Shown here piece by piece: positions 6,941-12,478 of a stretch of 13,963 nucleotides of DNA. The first letter of the stretch is position 1, and the number at the start of each line of letters is the position of its first letter. The notes beneath the pieces are model-generated. The model was not told the DNA's origin. It did no database searches and was given only the letters and a program-made list of their open reading frames with translations. The translations under genes and the position numbers were made by a program. Source of the stretch: a candidate division Zixibacteria bacterium 4484_93 (GTDB taxonomy: Bacteria; UBP14; UBA6098; 4484-93); assembly GCA_002085385.1 (NCBI GenBank), contig NATO01000017.1, forward strand, positions 1 to 13,963, written 5' to 3'.

Positions 6941-8221
6941 ATGAGGGGTATAGCGGTTATCATTCTTCTTCTTTTTGCAACAGCATCTTTTGCACAGGAT
7001 TATTTCGAGGCGGTGGAGGAGATACCAAAGATAGACGGGACATTGCTCGAGCTTGAATCGAGTCTCGTCTATTCTCCCGATGATCCGACTATCCTCTATA
7101 ACCTTGCCCTTCGGTATCAGGAGGCTGGTGATTGGGAAAAGGCGAGGGGGACACTTTCCCGTCTCGAGAAGCTGAAGCCAACTTCTGCCTTTGTTAAATA
7201 TGCCATCGGGGAATTTTTCGTTGCGAAAGGGGAAACCGATTCCACTATCTATTACTACGAGAAAGCACTCGAGCTGCATTATGAGTATCCTGCTGTCTGG
7301 GAAAAGCTTGTTCTGCTCGAGCCGAGGTATCTCTTCAACCTCGGGATGCTTTACAAGGAGAAAGCAGATACTCTCTTGAGAGAAGATGTGGCGGAGAAGG
7401 CGATACAGTATCTTGAGGAATATAAGGAGAAAAATCCGGGTGGGACATACATAACCGATGCCGACGCTGCGATAAAAAGCCTAAGGCTTCTGGAGGAGGA
7501 GATAAAGGCGTCAGCGAGGAAGAGGGAACGAGAGGAGCAGAAACGAGCGCTTTTGGTGGATGAGAAGAAAAGGCGGCTCGAAGAGAGAAACCGCTTCTGG
7601 AAAGAGCGTCCCACTATTCTGGGCGGTGGGCTGCGTTTCTGGACACCGGGAAATACCGAACTCGAGTTCAAGGTGAAAGAGGAAATAGAGGTTCCTGAGC
7701 CTGTGGTTGTGGACACGGGGGGCAATACACTGGTCTTTACCCCCACGGAGCAGCTATCGGTGAAAAAGGTTATGAAATCCGCATCGGGGGTCGCACTCTC
7801 CGGCGGGAGGTTCTTTGGACCACTCTGGGCTTGCTCATCTGTCTACTTTGGAAGCGCACACCCGAAATACTCATATAAAAAGGATATCGATACCACGCTT
7901 ATCGGAACATCTTATGACCCATATGTGCAGGGGACTATAAACAGTGTATCCGTTTTCGAGTTGACAGGAGAAGCAAGGTACAACATCTACTACTACTCTC
8001 CGCTTGTCCTGTATATCGGAGCAGGTGGCGGGATTGTGTATATCTCACCGCACGAGAAAGAGCCATATTTCGATTCCATCCTCTTGCCAGATATGTTCGG
8101 TTCGATTGCACTCCTTTTCAGGTTCGATAACATCATAACGGGCTTGAGCTTCCGCAAAGGGTTCATTGGAAAAGCACAGGAAGGAGTCATTGACCTATCG
8201 GTTCACTATAAGATTTTCTGA
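6941..8221 (+). CDS. Periplasmic TPR/coiled-coil protein with C-terminal outer-membrane barrel candidate
   Basis: The product has 426 residues from the ATG at 6941, preceded by GAGGAA at 6931-6936. The frame stays open back to a TTG at 6875, but that stretch is promoter-like and not signal-like. A signal peptide (1-19, ending TASFA before Q) is followed by TPR-like helices. The first repeat is YNLALRYQEAGDWEKARGTL (53-72); a second lies at about 84-112, and more degenerate helices run to about 165. Residues 182-221 are a highly charged coiled coil (LLEEEIKASARKREREEQ). From about 225 the protein changes to alternating beta strands with aromatic residues, ending VIDLSVHYKIF, and a terminal Phe is the usual signal for outer-membrane barrel insertion. 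I do not recognise a named family. Its place directly before the Wza-like gene suggests a part of the export apparatus, loosely like TPR-barrel porins such as BcsC or PgaA but much smaller. Confidence 0.8.
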   Translation: MRGIAVIILLLFATASFAQDYFEAVEEIPKIDGTLLELESSLVYSPDDPTILYNLALRYQEAGDWEKARGTLSRLEKLKPTSAFVKYAIGEFFVAKGETDSTIYYYEKALELHYEYPAVWEKLVLLEPRYLFNLGMLYKEKADTLLREDVAEKAIQYLEEYKEKNPGGTYITDADAAIKSLRLLEEEIKASARKREREEQKRALLVDEKKRRLEERNRFWKERPTILGGGLRFWTPGNTELEFKVKEEIEVPEPVVVDTGGNTLVFTPTEQLSVKKVMKSASGVALSGGRFFGPLWACSSVYFGSAHPKYSYKKDIDTTLIGTSYDPYVQGTINSVSVFELTGEARYNIYYYSPLVLYIGAGGGIVYISPHEKEPYFDSILLPDMFGSIALLFRFDNIITGLSFRKGFIGKAQEGVIDLSVHYKIF

Positions 8222-8235
8222 AGGTGTGTGAGGAA

Positions 8236-9489
8236 ATGAGAAAAGTCAGAATCCTTTTGCTCTATGCAATTATGTTCCTTCTCGGCTCTGGTTCTGTTTC
8301 TGCTCAGGGTCTGATGCAGCTTGAATTTCAGGGGAAGGTAGAAAAGAAAAAATCTGCAAAGCTCGGTGCGAGGGTGAGTGGAGCAGAATTGGGTGAATTC
8401 GAGACGGAGGAGCTTCCAGGGACGAAGGTGAGTGCAAAAGAGGAGTTTGTTCCACAGGAGGGACCTGTTGACCCGAAAGCATATATCCTCGGGCCAAACG
8501 ATATCCTGACGCTCAAGATCTGGGAGTCCGAGGAGTATGAGCACGAGCTAACAATAACCCCGGAGGGTGAGCTTGTTATCCCGCTTGTTGGCGTGGTTGA
8601 CCTGCGCTGGAAAAGCCTCGATGAGGCGAGAGCCATTGTCGGGGAAGCGTTAAAAAAGAGGTTCAAGGATTTTAGCTTCTCTATGACGCTGAAGCATCTG
8701 CGCCGGTTCAAGGCTCATATCACGGGGCAGGTGAAATTCCCCGGCTCATACGATGTTACAGCAGCAGATAGGGTCTCTACCCTTATATACAGAGCAGAAG
8801 GTGTCACTGACTTCCCCGATATCCAGAACATCCTCATCATACGAAGAAACGGGACTGAGACATTATCTGTTGACCTTTCACGGTATCTCAAGCTGGGCGA
8901 TATAAGCCAGAACCCATACCTCCTTGACGGGGATGTAGTATATCTGCCGAGGCTCGACTTTAGAGACAATATTGTGGTCGTCGTGGGGCAGGAGATAACA
9001 GGGATATACACGATAGAGGAAAATGAGCCGCTTAACGGTTTCTTGAAGAGAATAGACGCCCTATTCCATACATCCGATATCTCACATATCGAGGTGGCGA
9101 GAGGCGGGAGAGTTGATACGGTCGATTTTGTCGATAAAGGAGAAAAGTATCCGCTTCTCCCAGGTGATACCGTGTATATCCCAACTATATCCGATTCGGT
9201 CTATGTGGTGGGGTTTGTCACATCCCCCGGGGCTGTTCCGTTCAATTCGGGAGAGAGCATCGAGGGGTATATTGCACTCGCGGGTGGACCAAGCGAGGAC
9301 GGGAATATATCCTGTGTCAAGGTGAAGCGGCTCGGGAAGAGCTATTCGCTCTCAAAAATCGACAGGATAAGGCGAGGAGATGTTATAATCGTTGGAGAAC
9401 GTTTCTCATCGCGGATTGTAAGATACCTTACCCCTATTGCACAGGTCGCCTCACTCATTCTAACCGGGTTCGCAGCGGGGGTGTTCTAA
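8236..9489 (+). CDS. Wza-like polysaccharide export protein (Poly_export/SLBB)
   Basis: This is an outer-membrane or periplasmic polysaccharide export protein that would form the exit channel for a surface polysaccharide. From the ATG at 8236 it has 417 residues. A signal peptide (1-23, ending SVSA) is followed by a low-complexity linker. The Poly_export domain (about 81-160) has AYILGPNDILTLKIWE and ITPEGELVIPLVG. SLBB beta-grasp repeats follow: the first near 158-238 (ITGQVKFPGSYDVTAADRVS, LLDGDVVYLP), a second at about 247-316 ending LLPGDTVYIP, and a third at about 321-387 (VVGFVTSPGAVPFNSGES). No lipobox Cys is present, unlike Escherichia coli Wza. A hydrophobic C-terminus (about 398-417) could be the membrane helix. 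A GTG at 8224 would add MCEE, but acidic residues there suit a signal peptide poorly. It starts 15 bases after the TPR gene and shares one base with the next gene (TAATG). Confidence 0.9.
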   Translation: MRKVRILLLYAIMFLLGSGSVSAQGLMQLEFQGKVEKKKSAKLGARVSGAELGEFETEELPGTKVSAKEEFVPQEGPVDPKAYILGPNDILTLKIWESEEYEHELTITPEGELVIPLVGVVDLRWKSLDEARAIVGEALKKRFKDFSFSMTLKHLRRFKAHITGQVKFPGSYDVTAADRVSTLIYRAEGVTDFPDIQNILIIRRNGTETLSVDLSRYLKLGDISQNPYLLDGDVVYLPRLDFRDNIVVVVGQEITGIYTIEENEPLNGFLKRIDALFHTSDISHIEVARGGRVDTVDFVDKGEKYPLLPGDTVYIPTISDSVYVVGFVTSPGAVPFNSGESIEGYIALAGGPSEDGNISCVKVKRLGKSYSLSKIDRIRRGDVIIVGERFSSRIVRYLTPIAQVASLILTGFAAGVF

Positions 9490-10706
9490 TGGATAAATCG
9501 AGATTTGTATCTTTCCTCGACTACATCGAATATCTTGTATCACACATAAGAATTATCATCCTCAATGGTGTTCTGGTGGCGGTCGTTGCATTCGGTATAA
9601 CGAGTCTTCTCCCCAGATGGTATGAGGGTGAGGTGGAGATAATGCCGCCGCAATCTACCGGTGGTGGGATTATGGGAATGGCGGCAAGTCTCGCAGGTGG
9701 GTTCTCCCTCACATCGGGGGGAGAATTCAAGCTGCCGTTTATGACTACTCCGTCGGACCTCTACTCTGCTATGGTGAAGAGCAGAGCGGTCATAGACCCG
9801 ATAATCGATAAATATAGTCTGCAGGAATACTACAGGAAAAAGGATATAGACGAGACGAGGAAGAAATTTCTAAAGTATCTGACAACGAGTGTCACGAGCG
9901 AGGGGATTGTGGAGGTAAAGTTCCTTGCGAAGCGGGACCCCGTCTTTTCTGCTGCTGTTGCAAACGATGTGGTGAAGCGGCTCGATGAGGTCAACAGAAA
10001 TCTTCTTTCGCAATCTGCAAAAAGCACGCGTGAGTTTGTTGGAGGGAGGCTTGCACAGTGTAGAGAGAGACTTGCACAGGCGGAGCGTTCTCTTGCAGCA
10101 TTTCAGAAGGAACATAAGGCGATATCTATCGAGGACCAGATGAGCATTATGCTCGAATTCTCCGCAGATATGCGTGCCAAGCTTATGCAGGCGGAGCTCG
10201 AACGGGATTTCCTGAAAGAACATTACCTCCCGGATAACCCGCGCCTCCTGCAGACAGAGGAACGAATAAAGGCGATTGAGAAAAAGATAGAATCGTTCGA
10301 GGAAGAGGGGAGCAAGTTCCGCGAGGCACTGGTCTCCCTCCCTGACCTGTGGGTGGAGTATTCAAATCTTTTGAGGGATGTCAAGATCCAGGAGATACTG
10401 TATGAGTTCCTGTTGACCCAGTATGAGCAGGCAAAGATACAGGAACAGAAAGATACACCAGTCATTCAGGTTCTATCCTGGGCAACTGTCCCGGAGCATA
10501 AGGTGAAGCCGAAAAGGGCTGTTGTATCCCTTGTGCTGGCTGTGGTGGCAGTACTCTTGACAATACTCTATCTTCTGTGCCGAAGATTTATCGAGAACCA
10601 GCGTATCCAGAACCCTCATCTGCATAACAGATGGATACAATTCGAGAACAGTTGTAAGAGAATCTTTACATCGGGGAGGCAGAGGAAAAATGAACGAGAA
10701 GACTAA
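9489..10706 (+). CDS. Wzz/GNVR-type polysaccharide co-polymerase (chain-length protein), no kinase domain
   Basis: This 405-residue inner-membrane protein has the two-helix layout of polysaccharide co-polymerases. TM1 is at about 21-42 and TM2 at about 344-364, with a large periplasmic domain between them. That domain starts with the Wzz-type strand WYEGEVEIMPPQ (44-55) and contains long coiled-coil helices (about 175-320) including ERLAQAERSLAAFQKEH. The proline-rich stretch before TM2, VPEHKVKPKRAVVS, is typical of GNVR proteins. After TM2 only about 40 basic residues remain, with no Walker motifs or Tyr cluster, so it is not a fused BY-kinase. It would control chain length and couple polymerisation to the Wza-like exporter. 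Its ATG shares a base with the upstream stop (TAATG), with GGGGGTG as the likely ribosome site. Its 3' end overlaps the dehydrogenase by 17 bases. Confidence 0.9.
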   Translation: MDKSRFVSFLDYIEYLVSHIRIIILNGVLVAVVAFGITSLLPRWYEGEVEIMPPQSTGGGIMGMAASLAGGFSLTSGGEFKLPFMTTPSDLYSAMVKSRAVIDPIIDKYSLQEYYRKKDIDETRKKFLKYLTTSVTSEGIVEVKFLAKRDPVFSAAVANDVVKRLDEVNRNLLSQSAKSTREFVGGRLAQCRERLAQAERSLAAFQKEHKAISIEDQMSIMLEFSADMRAKLMQAELERDFLKEHYLPDNPRLLQTEERIKAIEKKIESFEEEGSKFREALVSLPDLWVEYSNLLRDVKIQEILYEFLLTQYEQAKIQEQKDTPVIQVLSWATVPEHKVKPKRAVVSLVLAVVAVLLTILYLLCRRFIENQRIQNPHLHNRWIQFENSCKRIFTSGRQRKNERED

Positions 10707-11703
10707 GCTTATCCAGGTAGGAGTAGGGGCATGGGGGAGAAACTTGCTCAGGAACTTTTCCTCGCTGCCGGATGTGGAGGTTATCGGGTTGTGCGATGAG
10801 AGTGAAGAAACACAGGAGAAGCTCAGGAAGCAGTTTCCTGATCTGGCTGTGGCGGCTGACTACCGCAAGCTGCTCGACAATCTGGAGGTAGACGCTGTCG
10901 TTATCGCTACGCCACCTGCATATCATTATGAGATAGCGAAGGAATCTCTTGCCCTCGGGAAGGATGTCTTCGTTGAGAAGCCGATGACTCTTGCCATCTC
11001 TGAGGCAGAGGAACTCGTCCAGCTCGCGGAGGAGAACAAACGGATACTTATGGTTGGGCATATTATGGAGTATCACCCGATTGTGGTTAGAATGCGGAAA
11101 TATATAGAGAGTGGTGAACTTGGCGATATCTATTATGTTTATTCCACGAGGGTGAATCTCGGCAAGCTTAGGGATGTAGAGAATGCGCTCTGGAGTTTTG
11201 CACCGCACGATATATCGATGATAACCTATCTTCTGAGGGAGAAGCCGACACGGGTCTCGGCGACGGGAGCTGCATATCTCAGAGAGGATATAGAGGATGT
11301 GTCGTTCATCACGCTGTTCTTTGATTCCGGGACGATTGCACACATCCACACGAGCTGGCTCGACCCACACAAAATCAGGAGATTGACCATCGTCGGGAGC
11401 AAGAAGATGGCTGTGCTGGATGATGTCGAACCACAGGAGAAGATACGGATATACGATAAAGGCGTAAATATCCAGCAGGGCTACGATACATACGGTGAGT
11501 ATCTCTCACTCAGAACAGGCGATATTGTCATCCCCGCTGTGAAGGTGCAGGAACCGCTGAGAATAGAGTGTCAGGAGTTTGTTAAGGCGATAAAAAGCAG
11601 GGTTCCACCTATCACGGATGGCAAGGATGGTCTCGCAGTTCTGAGGGTGCTCCGGGCTGCTGACAGCTCTATGAAGGAAAACGGCACTCCACACAAATGC
11701 TAA
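10690..11703 (+). CDS. Gfo/Idh/MocA oxidoreductase, WbpB/WlbA-like UDP-sugar 3-dehydrogenase
   Basis: This 337-residue NAD(P)-dependent dehydrogenase has an N-terminal Rossmann fold with VGVGAWGRNLL (G11, G13, G16), IATPPAYHYEIAKESL (72-87) and the family EKP motif at E96-K97-P98. Residues 154-184 (RVNLGKLRDVENALWSFAPHD) and SWLDPHKIRRLTIVGSKKM (222-240) match the subgroup that oxidises C3 of UDP-N-acetylglucosaminuronate. K97 and the H173/D174 pair are the likely catalytic residues. In the Wbp pathway this ketosugar is next aminated by a PLP enzyme and N-acetylated. The acetyltransferase follows here, but the aminotransferase is absent. The start at 10690 has AGAGGA four bases upstream (10681-10686, spacer three to four) and lies inside the end of the co-polymerase gene. 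Family assignment is strong; exact substrate is inferred from subgroup motifs and context. Confidence 0.87.
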   Translation: MNEKTKLIQVGVGAWGRNLLRNFSSLPDVEVIGLCDESEETQEKLRKQFPDLAVAADYRKLLDNLEVDAVVIATPPAYHYEIAKESLALGKDVFVEKPMTLAISEAEELVQLAEENKRILMVGHIMEYHPIVVRMRKYIESGELGDIYYVYSTRVNLGKLRDVENALWSFAPHDISMITYLLREKPTRVSATGAAYLREDIEDVSFITLFFDSGTIAHIHTSWLDPHKIRRLTIVGSKKMAVLDDVEPQEKIRIYDKGVNIQQGYDTYGEYLSLRTGDIVIPAVKVQEPLRIECQEFVKAIKSRVPPITDGKDGLAVLRVLRAADSSMKENGTPHKC

Positions 11704-11716
11704 CAAAGGAGAAACA

Positions 11717-12478
11717 ATGGACAGGTTCGTCTCTTCAAAGGCAAAAATAGGCAGAGGAACAACACTCGGATATTTTGTTGTGGTCGAGGATGATGTGGAA
11801 ATAGGTGAAAACTGCATCATCGGGCATAATGTTGTCATCCATCGTGGGAGCACACTCGGCAATAACTGCCTTGTCGGCGATGGCAGTATAATCGGCAAGC
11901 TACCTATGAAGGCTGCCAGGAGTGCCACGACGAAGGAGCAGACACTCCCTCCTGCTGTCCTCGGTAACGGTTGTATGGTCGGTGCAAACTGCATCATCTA
12001 TGCAGGGACCATCATCGGAGAGAGGGTGCTCATTGCCGACCTGGCAACGGTCAGGGAGAATGTCACAATCGGCGACTACACTATCGTCGGCAGAGGAGTC
12101 GCTATCGAGAACGAGTGCACAATAGGAAAGAAAACGAAGCTCGAGACCAATGTCTATATTACTGCATACTCCGATGTCGGAGATTATGTCTTCGTTGCAC
12201 CGGGAGTGAATACGAGCAACGACAACTTCATCGGTAGAACGGAGGAGCGGTTCAAACAGTTTAGAGGTGTGACGATAAAGAAAGCTGCTCGCATCGGGGT
12301 TCAGGCGACAATCCTGCCGGGGAAGACGATAGGTGAGGATGCACTCGTTGCCGGAGGTGCGCTCGTTACAAAGGACATCCCGCCAAGGAAGATATATGCA
12401 GGCATTCCAGCGAGATATTTCAGAGATGTCCCCGAGGAACAGCTGCTCGAGAACCAGACATTTTACGAGGATGATTAG
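11717..12478 (+). CDS. Left-handed beta-helix sugar N-acetyltransferase (WbpD/WlbB-like)
   Basis: The 253-residue protein is built of hexapeptide repeats from end to end, for example VEIGENCIIGHNVVI, NCLVGDGSIIG, CMVGANCIIYAG, VTIGDYTIVG and CTIGKKT. They form the trimeric left-handed beta-helix of acetyl-CoA-dependent acyltransferases. The C-terminal ARIGVQATILPGKTIG, VAGGALVTKDIPP and YAGIPAR stretch is typical of sugar acetyltransferases next to WbpB-type dehydrogenases. At 253 residues it is longer than WbpD (about 190). A non-repeat loop at about 61-80 (KLPMKAARSATTKEQTLPPA) and a second loop at 163-187 (NTSNDNFIGRTEERFKQFRG) interrupt the helix. The start has AAAGGAG at 11705-11711, five bases upstream, only 13 bases after the dehydrogenase. 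Its stop overlaps the convergent gcvPB stop. It likely acetylates the 3-amino group of a UDP-amino-uronic acid; a related amino sugar is possible. Confidence 0.87.
   Translation: MDRFVSSKAKIGRGTTLGYFVVVEDDVEIGENCIIGHNVVIHRGSTLGNNCLVGDGSIIGKLPMKAARSATTKEQTLPPAVLGNGCMVGANCIIYAGTIIGERVLIADLATVRENVTIGDYTIVGRGVAIENECTIGKKTKLETNVYITAYSDVGDYVFVAPGVNTSNDNFIGRTEERFKQFRGVTIKKAARIGVQATILPGKTIGEDALVAGGALVTKDIPPRKIYAGIPARYFRDVPEEQLLENQTFYEDD

Noticed and set aside
10500..10706. Possible BY-kinase domain at the C-terminus of the co-polymerase
   Set aside because: Only about 40 residues follow TM2, with no Walker A/B motifs and no Tyr cluster.
10666..11370. A 234-codon minus-strand open frame
   Set aside because: It is the antisense shadow of the Gfo/Idh/MocA gene, whose motifs are unambiguous; the antisense translation is rich in Cys, Arg and His with no recognisable pattern.
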